Shown: positions 53,219 to 62,057 of the stretch, piece by piece | Numbering within the stretch: the first letter of the stretch is position 1 | How the letters are laid out: every line of letters begins with the position of its first letter | Assembly (NCBI RefSeq): GCF_946221935.1 | Contig: NZ_CAMIGN010000005.1 | Location: 74,105 to 138,104, forward strand | DNA from: an uncultured Corynebacterium sp. | Lineage (GTDB): Bacteria; Actinomycetota; Actinomycetes; Mycobacteriales; Mycobacteriaceae | Direction: 5' to 3' | Length of the DNA: 64,000 bases | The notes under the pieces: generated by a model | The model's database searches: none | Seen by the model: the letters and a program-made list of their open reading frames with translations, nothing else | Told to the model about the DNA's origin: nothing | Program-made: the position numbers and the translations under genes

Positions 53219-54097
53219 ATGACTCAGGACATTCCAAACTCTGCTAACTCTGTTAACACTGCGAACACCGCTAACTCTCCAAGCACTGCCGCTGCGTCGA
53301 CGACGGCGGGCGACATCGTGCAGGTCTCCACAGTTGGAGCCGTACGTTACATCACCATCAACCGCCCGGAAGCATACAATTCGCTGGACAAGGCGCTGCG
53401 GCTTGCGCTGATTGATGCATTCCGCGAGGCGCAAAAGGATTCGCAGGAACCTGGATCCGCCGTGCGTGCAGTCGTACTGCGGGCTGCTGGTAAGGCCTTT
53501 TGCTCCGGGCAGGACCTGAAAGAGCAGCTGCAGGATACGCAGAACCGCACGGGGATGGAGAAGGTTGTGGAGGAGTACAACCCGATGGTCGAGCAGCTCA
53601 CCGGCATCACCGTGCCGACCATTGCCGTGCTACAGGGACCAGCGGCAGGAGCCGGCTGGGGGCTTGCGATGGCCTGCGACTTCCGCGTGATGTCAACGGC
53701 TGCGTCGTTTAAAGGTGCGTTCACTGGTGTGGGACTAGCCGCGGACTCCGGACTGTCGAAGACACTGGTGGATTGTGTAGGGAGGACGAAAGCCCTGCAG
53801 TTGCTGCTTCTGGATCGAAAAGTTCCCGCTGACGAGGCTTATGGGCTAGGACTGGTCGAGAACCTGGTGAAGCCAGAAGAGCTAGAGGCCACGGCAGAGA
53901 AGTTGGCGGTATCTTTCGCCAATGGGCCGACGGCGGCCTATAAGGAGATGAAAGCGCTGGTTAAGAATGCCGCGGCTATCAGTGAGGCAGCGGCGGCTGA
54001 GGCCGACGCGCAGTTGCGTCTGTTTAACACCGCTGACCATAGCGAAGCGGTGGCCGCTTTCGTAGGAAAGCGACCACCGCAGTTTAAGGGGGAGTAG
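53219..54097 (+). CDS. enoyl-CoA hydratase/isomerase
   Basis: A 292-residue crotonase. AFCSGQDLKEQL and LQGPAAGAGWGLAMACDFRV form the oxyanion hole, and FTGVGLAADSGLSKTL resembles isomerases of the PaaG type more than EchA1-like hydratases; the exact reaction is open. The N-terminal ~35 residues are Ser/Thr/Asn-rich and not part of the fold. TAGAGT at 53206-53211 lies seven bases before the ATG, so the gene can be transcribed leaderlessly from within the end of the LysR gene. It converges with the acyl-CoA dehydrogenase gene. Confidence 0.87.
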   Translation: MTQDIPNSANSVNTANTANSPSTAAASTTAGDIVQVSTVGAVRYITINRPEAYNSLDKALRLALIDAFREAQKDSQEPGSAVRAVVLRAAGKAFCSGQDLKEQLQDTQNRTGMEKVVEEYNPMVEQLTGITVPTIAVLQGPAAGAGWGLAMACDFRVMSTAASFKGAFTGVGLAADSGLSKTLVDCVGRTKALQLLLLDRKVPADEAYGLGLVENLVKPEELEATAEKLAVSFANGPTAAYKEMKALVKNAAAISEAAAAEADAQLRLFNTADHSEAVAAFVGKRPPQFKGE

Positions 54098-54121
54098 GGC
54101 TAGAGCCCTACTTTTAGAGCC

Positions 54122-55297
<1,176 letters not shown>

Positions 55298-55511
55298 GGG
55301 TTCCTTTCAAAACCAAGACGTTGGTTGCTTGAATACTGAACCGGTTGAGACGTTGAGATTCTGTAGGTCTCTGTATGTCTCTTGTGCACTCGTCATGCGT
55401 TCGGCCAGATTCTTAAGCATCAGCGTCGGCTATAGAGAGTTATTGTGTTGCAGCTCGATAGCAAGCCCGCATTGTGACGTGCATCTCTGCGTTGCTTATG
55501 AGAATAGCATC

Positions 55512-55534
55512 TTCTTGTTCGAGAAGTACAAGAA
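55512..55534. promoter_or_regulatory. 23-bp inverted repeat upstream of the acyl-CoA dehydrogenase gene
   Basis: Seven-base arms TTCTTGT and ACAAGAA separated by nine bases, 215 bp upstream of the gene start. Candidate regulator site; no known motif recognised. Confidence 0.35.
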
Positions 55535-55672
55535 AACCCCTCGATGTCGGGCGAAGGCACACTGACGAATTCCTCGCATGTGGGAATCGTTCCCCCAAGG
55601 GGGAGGGTGAGTTGATTTCGCGCCACAAAAGCACAGGTCAACCATTTAATCAACATTTTTGTTGTTTAAATA

Positions 55673-55702
55673 TTGACAACCGAAGTGAGGATTGGCTAAC
55701 CT
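55673..55702 (+). promoter_or_regulatory. consensus-like promoter without an evident gene
   Basis: TTGACA (55673-55678), an 18-base spacer and TAACCT (55697-55702). This is the best -35/-10 pair I noticed in the window. Transcription would start near 55709 and run into the strong hairpin at 55990-56036. Confidence 0.6.
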
Positions 55703-55708
55703 CATGGA

Positions 55709-56034
55709 TGTGTCGCAGGCTAGTCACCTGAGGCGCACTGCAGTTGTGGAATATGTTGCAGTACTAAGGAAGGTTCACATCGCTGGAGCGTTGAACATGC
55801 GTTGCGGGTTTCTCTCTTCTCCCCGCATACTCATGTGCTCTAGTCGTGGCTTCTTATGAAGTGCTGCGGTTGTTTATCCGGCTACTTCACGGCAGTCAGC
55901 TTCGTCACCTGGCAACCGTTTACCGGAACTGGCTTTTCGGTGGCTCGTCACCATCGGAACCAACTTTTTGCCGCAAGGCAAAAAGAAAGGGCGAGGAAGG
56001 GTCCGAACTATCGGGCTCATCCTCGCCTTTTTCT
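55709..56034 (+). ncRNA. candidate ~325-nt non-coding RNA
   Basis: Bounded on the left by the promoter at 55673-55702 and on the right by a terminator that works on this strand. The open frames inside it have no credible start or family. Local hairpins are plentiful: TGCGGG/CCCGCA near 55806-55836, GAAGT/ACTTC near 55858-55890, GGTG/CACC near 55938-55951, and CTTTTTGCC-GCAA-GGCAAAAAG just before the terminator. It does not match tmRNA, RNase P RNA, SRP RNA or a tRNA as I know them. It could instead be a long untranslated leader or a 6S/Ms1-like RNA; that is speculation. Confidence 0.35.
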
Positions 56035-56036
56035 TT
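55990..56036. terminator. bidirectional terminator between candidate RNA and DUF5997 gene
   Basis: GGCGAGGA (55990-55997) pairs with TCCTCGCC (56020-56027). On the + strand TTTTTCTTT follows; on the minus strand CTTTCTTTT follows. It ends the DUF5997 gene a few bases after its stop codon. Confidence 0.85.
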
Positions 56037-56039
56037 ATC

Positions 56040-56408
56040 TCATTCAGCCTCGTTGTCCTCGCGCTCACTAGCCAACTTATGTCTTGCTTCTCGCAGCCAA
56101 TCCGGCTGATTCTCAAGCAGTGCCTTGATATCGGCGGTGGTCAGAGGCTTGTCCATCTCATTGTTCTTCAAGGACGTGATGCTGATCCCCAGCTTGCGTG
56201 CCACCTCTGGACGCGGGTGCGGTCCCTCGCGACGCAACGCCTGCAGCCAGGCGGGAGGATTCTTTTGCAGCTCAACGAACTGCTCATGTGTAAGTGCGGA
56301 ATCTTGGAACTCCTGCGGGGTTGCAGGAAGATAAATGCCCAACTTCTTGGCGGCAGTGGCGGGCTTCATGGGCGGGCCGGATTTGTAACTCGGGTTCGCA
56401 TCAGTCAT
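56040..56408 (-). CDS. DUF5997 family protein
   Basis: A 122-residue soluble protein, recognised as the actinobacterial DUF5997 family by its MKPATAAKKLGIYLPATPQEF start region, then PPAWLQALRREGPHPRPEVARKLG (in two parts) and DIKALLENQPDWL. Function is unknown; the middle looks helical with a possible DNA-binding turn, but this is not established. TAGAAT on the minus strand (56421-56416) lies seven bases before ATG 56408, so I prefer that leaderless start to the ATG at 56417. It is divergent from the LysR-like protein gene with interlocked promoters. Confidence 0.8.
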   Translation of the reverse strand: MTDANPSYKSGPPMKPATAAKKLGIYLPATPQEFQDSALTHEQFVELQKNPPAWLQALRREGPHPRPEVARKLGISITSLKNNEMDKPLTTADIKALLENQPDWLREARHKLASEREDNEAE

Positions 56409-56415
56409 GACCATC

Positions 56416-56437
56416 ATTCTAATGAAGCCCCTATTAT
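56416..56437. promoter_or_regulatory. interlocked divergent -10 boxes
   Basis: TAGAAT on the minus strand (56421-56416) and TATTAT on the + strand (56432-56437) are ten bases apart and face outward. Each implies transcription starting at or next to a start codon, 36 bp apart. Each promoter's -35 region would lie in the other gene's first codons. Confidence 0.65.
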
Positions 56438-56444
56438 TAGTCCC

Positions 56445-57185
56445 ATGCCAGATGTTCCCGCTTCACAGAAGCAGCAGTCCACCCGTCGCGTCTCTCAACC
56501 AAAGCGTCAGGCGCGTCACCTAAAGGTTGTTTTCAGTACTGGAGTGCAGCCCGATAAATGGTTTGGCCGATTCGACGAGCGCGTACCGGGGTGGAAGATC
56601 GCTAGCGCGGGAACCGATGATCCATTGGCTTATATACGCTCTCACCAGGCAGATGTGGCTTTGGTGCGTTTGCCCGCCGCTGGCTATGAACGCCCTGCGG
56701 ACATGCATGAGGTGGCTTTGTATGAGGAACAGGTAGGTGTTGCGGCGCCCAAGGAGCATCCCGTCAAGCTCATGGACGCTATCGACTACCAAGAGCTCAC
56801 TGATGAAAAGCTGATGTACATTACTCCGTCGACAGGCTGGGACGATGTCGCTGCTCTTCGTGAAGCTCTCCAAGTGGTGGCTGCCAACGTGGGCATTGCT
56901 GTCGCGCCGCGCCCACTGTTGCGTGCTCTCAACCAGCGCGGTGTAGTGCACCGAGATCTTTTTGGAATTGACGCCACCACGTGTCCCCGCACTCGCGTGG
57001 CTCTCATGTGGCTGACCGAATCCGACAGTGACGTCATTCAGGACTTTGTAGGGATATGTAAAGGGCGCACTGCGGGCAGTTCTCGACAGACTGCTGTTAG
57101 GGGGAGAGACAGCGTCAATAAAAAGGCTGCTAAAGGTGGTAAAACAGGAAAGAATAAAGGGCAGAAGAGGCGCTCCGGAGCATAG
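56445..57185 (+). CDS. LysR substrate-binding-domain protein lacking a DNA-binding domain
   Basis: A 246-residue protein similar to the effector domain of LysR regulators (HLKVVFSTGVQPDKWFGRF, ADVALVRLPA, EEQVGVAAPKEHPVKL, VAANVGIAVAPRPLLRALN). There is no helix-turn-helix: the ~25 residues before the domain are polar, and the open frame further upstream is antisense to DUF5997. The last ~45 residues are Lys/Gly-rich and could bind nucleic acid. The mRNA appears leaderless, TATTAT lying seven bases before the ATG. The pairing with DUF5997 recurs in Actinobacteria to my knowledge, hinting that the two proteins work together. Confidence 0.78.
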   Translation: MPDVPASQKQQSTRRVSQPKRQARHLKVVFSTGVQPDKWFGRFDERVPGWKIASAGTDDPLAYIRSHQADVALVRLPAAGYERPADMHEVALYEEQVGVAAPKEHPVKLMDAIDYQELTDEKLMYITPSTGWDDVAALREALQVVAANVGIAVAPRPLLRALNQRGVVHRDLFGIDATTCPRTRVALMWLTESDSDVIQDFVGICKGRTAGSSRQTAVRGRDSVNKKAAKGGKTGKNKGQKRRSGA

Positions 57186-57330
57186 CGCAAAAATAAAGAA
57201 TTCGTTGCAGTTGGGTTAAGTTATTGAACGACAGCTGCGTTAGGGGGAGCTTCCTATTAAAAATAGATCGGTAGGTCTTTTACATAAAGTAAAGATGAAA
57301 AGTCAGTTAAGCCAATAGAAAGGTAAAAGA

Positions 57331-58020
57331 ATGAACTCTAACAAGCGTTTCCGTCGATCCGCAGTCGCGCTGGCCGCCGGTGCATCCCTGGTTTTCGGTG
57401 TCTCTGCCTGCTCCGAGGAGGATAAGGACAAGGCTACCGACGCTGCTAACTCCGCAACCGACAAGGCAGGCGACGCTGCCGGCTCCGCTTCCGAAAAGGC
57501 TGGCGACAAGGCTGACGAAGCTAAGGACAAGATGTCCAGCTCTGAGGAATCCGAGGGTGCAGACGCTGAAGGTTCCAAGGAAGCCGGCACTGAGGGCTCG
57601 GATGCTGAGGGTGCCGGTGCTGAGGGTGCCGGTGCTGAGGGGGAGACCGTGAAGGTCAAGACCGCTAACGGTGAAGAGGTTGAACTCCCCAAGGATGTGA
57701 AGACTGCTTGGGATAACGAAGGCGGCGAGACCGGCGCTTTCGGCAAGCTGACTGAGTTCAAGGATGGCGAGAAGGGCTCCCTGGCCACCTTCGAGAAGGG
57801 ATGGATCGCAAACTCGGAGGAGAACGGCGCAGTCCCGCTGATCGGCAAGATCGGCGAGACTTGGGCAAACGGTGGTGGCCTGGACAATGAAATCGGCCTG
57901 CCGACCGCTCCGGAGCAGGGCGATGCGGCTTCCGGCTGGACCCAGTCCTTCCAGAACGGCACTATTAAGTGGGCCAAGGACGCTTCCGGCAAGTTCGCGG
58001 AGACCATCGAGAAGCGCTAA
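57331..58020 (+). CDS. secreted lipoprotein with LGFP repeats
   Basis: A 229-residue exported protein. The signal peptide ends with LVFGVSACSEED, a good lipobox, so it is a lipoprotein. Residues ~28-105 form an Ala/Asp/Glu/Gly/Lys-rich linker with a 15-bp DNA repeat coding for GAGAEGAGAEG. The C-terminal ~110 residues contain two or three LGFP-like repeats (FEKGWIANSEENGAVPLIGKI and FQNGTIKWAKD, each read in part), which anchor corynebacterial proteins such as PS1 to the cell wall. An AGAAAGG Shine-Dalgarno precedes the ATG and a strong terminator follows. Confidence 0.85.
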   Translation: MNSNKRFRRSAVALAAGASLVFGVSACSEEDKDKATDAANSATDKAGDAAGSASEKAGDKADEAKDKMSSSEESEGADAEGSKEAGTEGSDAEGAGAEGAGAEGETVKVKTANGEEVELPKDVKTAWDNEGGETGAFGKLTEFKDGEKGSLATFEKGWIANSEENGAVPLIGKIGETWANGGGLDNEIGLPTAPEQGDAASGWTQSFQNGTIKWAKDASGKFAETIEKR

Positions 58021-58056
58021 ACACATAAGTTCTAACCTTCAAGTAGAACTTGATAA

Positions 58057-58101
58057 CCCCAGGTGAGGGGCACGAGATGCCTCAAACCCTGGGGCTTTTT
58101 T
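58057..58101 (+). terminator. rho-independent terminator of the lipoprotein gene
   Basis: CCCCAGG (58057-58063) pairs with CCTGGGG (58088-58094), with an inner TGAGG/CCTCA helix, followed by CTTTTTTG. Confidence 0.92.
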
Positions 58102-58122
58102 GTGTTTACCTAGAGTTCATCT

Positions 58123-58245
58123 GACAACAATGTAATTTCCATGCAGCGAGCATAGCGTCGGTGTTGTCCGAAGCAAGTAACAACTACCCACCTCATCCGT
58201 TTCCCGGATGTAAAGCGTAGCTTTTGCAACGCGGAATGTCCGGGT
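58123..58245 (+). promoter_or_regulatory. leader region of phoH2 with two inverted repeats
   Basis: GACAACA (58123-58129) is complementary to TGTTGTC (58162-58168). Further on, CCCGGA (58204-58209) pairs with TCCGGG (58240-58245) around an inner GCGT/ACGC helix, about 20 bp before the Shine-Dalgarno. Either could be an operator or a leader structure; no known riboswitch was recognised. Confidence 0.4.
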
Positions 58246-58282
58246 TGATTAACTCATGATCCCTGCAAGGAGCGCCATCTCC

Positions 58283-59674
58283 ATGACTTCCGCCACGCCC
58301 ACCGATCAGGCTCACCAGACTTTTCACGCCGATCAGGCTCTCAACGCTCACTCCGACGCAGAGCTTGGCCTGCGCACCTATGTTCTCGACACCTCGGTGC
58401 TGCTATCTGATCCTTGGGCACTCATCAAGTTTGCGGAGCACCGCATCATCCTCCCCGTCGTCGTCATCAGCGAGCTGGAGGGTAAGCGCCACCACCCCGA
58501 GCTCGGATGGTTTGCTCGCCAAGCCCTGCGCATGCTCGAAGATTTCCGCCAGGAACATGGCCGCTTGGATATGCCCAGCATCATCAATGACGAAGGCGGC
58601 ACGATCCAAGTAGAGCTGAACCACGTTGATCAGTCCGTTCTCCCCACCGGTCTGCGCGGGGAGCAAAACGATCACCGCATTCTCGCGTGTGCTTTGAACC
58701 TGCGGGCAGAAGGGCACAACGTAACGCTAGTCACGAAGGATGTCCCGCTGCGTGTGAAAGCCGGCGCAGTGGGCTTGGACGCCGACGAGTATCACGCTCA
58801 GGACGTTGTGCTGACTGGTTACAACGGCATGGCTCGCGCTGAGGTTCCATCCGGGATCATTGACGAGCTTTATGACGTAGGAGAAGCTGACATCTCCGGT
58901 GCCCTCACCGTAGATGGCGACGAGGTGGACGAGCTGCCGATCCACTGCGGTCTGCAGCTTACTGCTGGTAGCCAATCGGTGCTTGCACGCTCGCTGGGCG
59001 ATGGCATGGTGCGCCAAGTGCCCACTGACCTGGAAGCCTTTGGCATTCGTGGTCGCAGTGCTCAACAACGCGTAGCTCTGGATCTACTGCTCGATAACGA
59101 GGTTGGCATTGTGAGCCTTGGCGGATCCGCGGGTACAGGCAAATCTGCTCTCGCGCTGTGTGCCGGCCTGGAAGCAGTTTTGGAACGCGGCGAGCACAAG
59201 CGAATCGTTGTGTTTCGGCCGCTGTACGCGGTGGGTGGCCAGGATCTCGGTTACCTGCCAGGCAGTGAGACCGAGAAGATGAACCCCTGGGCGCAGGCGG
59301 TCTACGACACCCTGGAGGGCGTAGTGAGCGATAACGTGCTGGAGGAAATCGACGCTCGCGGCCTGCTAGAGGTTCTTCCGCTCACGCACATCCGCGGACG
59401 AAGCTTGAACGATAGCTTCGTCATCGTTGATGAAGCACAGTCCTTGGAGCGCAACGTGCTATTGACTGTCCTCTCGCGTCTGGGGCGCAATTCCCGAGTG
59501 GTGCTTACTCACGATGTTGCACAACGCGATAACCTGCGCGTTGGCCGACACGACGGCATCCAGGCGGTTATCGAGAAGCTGAAGAATAATCCGCTGTTTG
59601 CGCACGTTACTCTCACCCGTTCCGAGCGCTCTGCGATTGCTGAACTAGTCACAAATCTCTTGGAGAAAGGCTAG
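58283..59674 (+). CDS. phoH2: PhoH2-type protein: PIN ribonuclease domain fused to PhoH ATPase
   Basis: A 463-residue two-domain protein. The N-terminal PIN nuclease (residues ~20-150) has YVLDTSVLLSDP, a conserved Glu in ISELEGKRHH, and DHRILACAL and LVTKDVPLRVKA. The C-terminal PhoH RNA-helicase-like ATPase has Walker A SLGGSAGTGKSALAL and Walker B FVIVDEAQSLERN. Mycobacterial PhoH2 unwinds and cleaves RNA and is paired with a small upstream antitoxin gene (phoAT); no such ORF is evident here. The ATG at 58283 has AAGGAG ten bases upstream, preferred over ATG 58256. Confidence 0.9.
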   Translation: MTSATPTDQAHQTFHADQALNAHSDAELGLRTYVLDTSVLLSDPWALIKFAEHRIILPVVVISELEGKRHHPELGWFARQALRMLEDFRQEHGRLDMPSIINDEGGTIQVELNHVDQSVLPTGLRGEQNDHRILACALNLRAEGHNVTLVTKDVPLRVKAGAVGLDADEYHAQDVVLTGYNGMARAEVPSGIIDELYDVGEADISGALTVDGDEVDELPIHCGLQLTAGSQSVLARSLGDGMVRQVPTDLEAFGIRGRSAQQRVALDLLLDNEVGIVSLGGSAGTGKSALALCAGLEAVLERGEHKRIVVFRPLYAVGGQDLGYLPGSETEKMNPWAQAVYDTLEGVVSDNVLEEIDARGLLEVLPLTHIRGRSLNDSFVIVDEAQSLERNVLLTVLSRLGRNSRVVLTHDVAQRDNLRVGRHDGIQAVIEKLKNNPLFAHVTLTRSERSAIAELVTNLLEKG

Positions 59675-59747
59675 TTCGCTGATAGCTGCCGGCTGTTAGC
59701 TGGCTGTGAGTGGCGAAACCAGTGGAACGTGAGGCAGAATTTCTTCC

Positions 59748-60416
59748 ATGACTTCCGCGAATACCGCAGGGACCCCTTCACAGAACAGCGCCACTAGGAG
59801 CGCTGAGGGTAGTGCCAAGCAAGCAGTCTTTATCCGCCTCATGGTGGAGAAAGACTACCCCCAGGTTCAGAACATTCTGCAGACCGGGATGGACACAGGC
59901 GAGGCAACGTTTGAAGAAAACGCGCCGGAAGACTGGGAGACCTTTATGCGTCACCGTCTGCCTGAGCTTTCGTTTGTCGCCATTGACACGGATCCCGCAG
60001 CCGCCGCGGCCGCAGGCCTAGGCGAGGATGGGGAAAAGGTTCTGGGCTGGATCACCGCCACCTCCGCCAGCCACCGAGACGTCTTTGATGGAGTGCTGGA
60101 AGACTCCATCTACGTTCACAAGGACGCTGCGGGCAAGGGCGTGGCCGGCAATCTATTGGATCGGTTGCTCAAAGACGCAGCTGACCAGGGGCACTGGGCA
60201 ATGCACTCCAGCATTTTTCCGGAGAACGAAGGATCAGTGCGCCTGCACCTTTCCCGCGGCTTCGAAAAGGTGGGAATCTTCCACTGCATGTCCCACATGA
60301 ACTACGGCCCTAAACAAGGCACCTGGCGCCACAATATGGTGATGGAGAAGATCCTGGAGGGCGGCCCGGCATGGGAGTACTACCAGGAAAACCTGGAGCA
60401 CAGCGAAGACGCCTAA
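59748..60416 (+). CDS. GNAT N-acetyltransferase, phosphinothricin-acetyltransferase-like
   Basis: A 222-residue GNAT enzyme. The acetyl-CoA loop is VHKDAAGKGVAGNLL (near residue 125). The motif MVEKDYPQVQNILQTGMDTGEATFE (read in parts) at the N terminus and GFEKVGIFHCMSHMNYG near the end resemble the Pat/MnaT/YncA group, which acetylates phosphinothricin, methionine derivatives or similar amino acids. The first ~28 residues are a Ser/Thr/Ala-rich extension. Substrate is unproven. Confidence 0.85.
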   Translation: MTSANTAGTPSQNSATRSAEGSAKQAVFIRLMVEKDYPQVQNILQTGMDTGEATFEENAPEDWETFMRHRLPELSFVAIDTDPAAAAAAGLGEDGEKVLGWITATSASHRDVFDGVLEDSIYVHKDAAGKGVAGNLLDRLLKDAADQGHWAMHSSIFPENEGSVRLHLSRGFEKVGIFHCMSHMNYGPKQGTWRHNMVMEKILEGGPAWEYYQENLEHSEDA

Positions 60417-60467
60417 CCAGGGAAGGAGATTTGGCCTTCCCCGTAGCCGGGACTAACTTATCCCGAG

Positions 60468-62057
60468 CTACTCGATGGTTTCCTTAAGATTGTCCTGGCG
60501 CACCAATACAAGAATCAATGCAGCCACCACGGCCACCGGAGCCATTGCTCCGAGCACGGGAACGAGGGCGTCGTTATACGACGTAGTGATCGCCTCGTGC
60601 AGTGGGCCGGGCAGTGTATCGACGATCTCCGGAGTCAACCGCGAGCTACCGCCACCCTGAAGCTTTTCCGCAAACGGAAGCCCTTGCGGCCCCATCTCCT
60701 TTATCGCGCCAGGCACACGCTGTCCCATCAAATCCGCTACACGGTGGGTAAACAGTGAACCAATGATGGCAGAGCCAGCCGTGCCGCCAATTTGGCGGAA
60801 GAAGTTATTCGAGGCCGTTGCCGTACCCACCATCGTGATTGGGAACGAGTTCTGGACAATCAGCACCAGGATCTGCATCGTAAGACCCAAGCCAACGCCC
60901 ATGAGCGCTAGCACCAGGCCTAGGTGTACGAGGGAATCGTGGGCGTCAAAAAGCCCCATAAGGCCCACGGCAGTGGCAGCAACGCACAAACCTACAACGG
61001 GGAACCACTTGTAGCGACCAGTCCGGGACACGTACTGACCGGAACCGGTAGCAGTGATAATCATGCCCGCCATCATGGGGATCATCATCAAACCGGCCTT
61101 GGTGGGTGTCATGCCGTGAACCATCTGAATGTACGTCGGCATATAAGCCAGCACGCCGAACATGACCACGCCCGTGATCGTGCCCGCCAAGGTGGTGACC
61201 ACGAAGTTGCGGACGGTGAATAGTTGCATGGGGATCAGCGGATCGCTTGCTTTGCGTTCTGTCACTACGAAGAGAGCGGCCAGCACTACGGAGGCGATGC
61301 CGAGGCCAATGATGACTGGGCTGGACCATGCATAATCGCGGCCGCCCCACGTGAGCAGCAGAATCAGGCAGCTCGTAGCGCCGGCCATGAGAACAGTGCC
61401 GATCACATCGAGATTTGCGCCCTTGCCACGCTTTGGCAGCTTCAGATTGAAGCCCACCATGAGCAGGGTCGCGATCGCCAGTGGAACGTTAAACCAGAGA
61501 GCCCAACGCCAGCCTGGGCCATCGGTGAAGAAGCCACCCAGGAGTGGTCCCAGCACCGAGCTCAGGCCGAATACGCCGCCCATGATTCCCATGTAACGGC
61601 CGCGCTCCCGGGCCGAAACCACGTCGGCGATGATCGCCTGCGACCCGATCATCAAGCCACCCGCACCGAGGCCCTGTACGCCGCGGGCGGCGATCATCAT
61701 GTCCATGCTCTGCGCTAGCGCTCCAATGACGGAGCCGGCCAGGAAGAGGGAAACAGCCACTAGATACAGCGGTTTGCGGCCCATCTGGTCGCCTAGCTTG
61801 CCGTATACCGGCATGCCGATGGTCATGGTGAGCAGGAAGATGGTGATGACCCAGCTCATTTTGTTCGCGCCGCCAAGCTCACCGACGAGGGTGGGCAGAG
61901 CGGTGGAGAAGATCATTTGCCCCAGCGAGGACATCAGCATGCCGAGCATTAGGCAGCTGAATACGAGTGGCACATTGTTGTTGTTTTTGAGGCGCTCTTT
62001 TTCTGCGGCCTCGAGCCGTGCCTTGGCAGCTGCGGCTTGGCTTCGGGTATCGCTCAT
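60468..62057 (-). CDS. DHA2-family MFS drug exporter (14 helices)
   Basis: A 529-residue H+-coupled multidrug efflux protein. Motif A reads GKLGDQMGRKPLYL, motif C lies in GGVFGLSSVLGPLLGGFFTDGPGW (in two parts), and about fourteen helices can be counted, as in EmrB/QacA/LfrA. ATG 62057 overlaps the stop of the preceding tetR gene by 4 bp, so the pump is translationally coupled to its probable repressor. No strong terminator follows; GGGAAGG/CCTTCCC at 60420-60441 lacks a T run. Confidence 0.9.
   Translation of the reverse strand: MSDTRSQAAAAKARLEAAEKERLKNNNNVPLVFSCLMLGMLMSSLGQMIFSTALPTLVGELGGANKMSWVITIFLLTMTIGMPVYGKLGDQMGRKPLYLVAVSLFLAGSVIGALAQSMDMMIAARGVQGLGAGGLMIGSQAIIADVVSARERGRYMGIMGGVFGLSSVLGPLLGGFFTDGPGWRWALWFNVPLAIATLLMVGFNLKLPKRGKGANLDVIGTVLMAGATSCLILLLTWGGRDYAWSSPVIIGLGIASVVLAALFVVTERKASDPLIPMQLFTVRNFVVTTLAGTITGVVMFGVLAYMPTYIQMVHGMTPTKAGLMMIPMMAGMIITATGSGQYVSRTGRYKWFPVVGLCVAATAVGLMGLFDAHDSLVHLGLVLALMGVGLGLTMQILVLIVQNSFPITMVGTATASNNFFRQIGGTAGSAIIGSLFTHRVADLMGQRVPGAIKEMGPQGLPFAEKLQGGGSSRLTPEIVDTLPGPLHEAITTSYNDALVPVLGAMAPVAVVAALILVLVRQDNLKETIE

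Larger units (their letters stand above)
55298..55708. other. intergenic region with palindromes, no gene seen
   Basis: No convincing coding sequence in any frame. TTCTTGT (55512-55518) is complementary to ACAAGAA (55528-55534), and TCCCCCAAGGGGGA (55591-55604) is a perfect palindrome. Both lie on the fadE side and may be operators. A promoter for rightward transcription is annotated at its end. Confidence 0.5.

Noticed and set aside
55925..55976. tRNA-like stretch (GGTGG-CTCGTCA-CCATC then GGAACCA)
   Set aside because: No matching 5' acceptor strand, D arm or anticodon arm could be folded upstream on either strand.
60420..60441. GGGAAGG/CCTTCCC hairpin between the GNAT and MFS genes
   Set aside because: No T tract on either side; not counted as a terminator.
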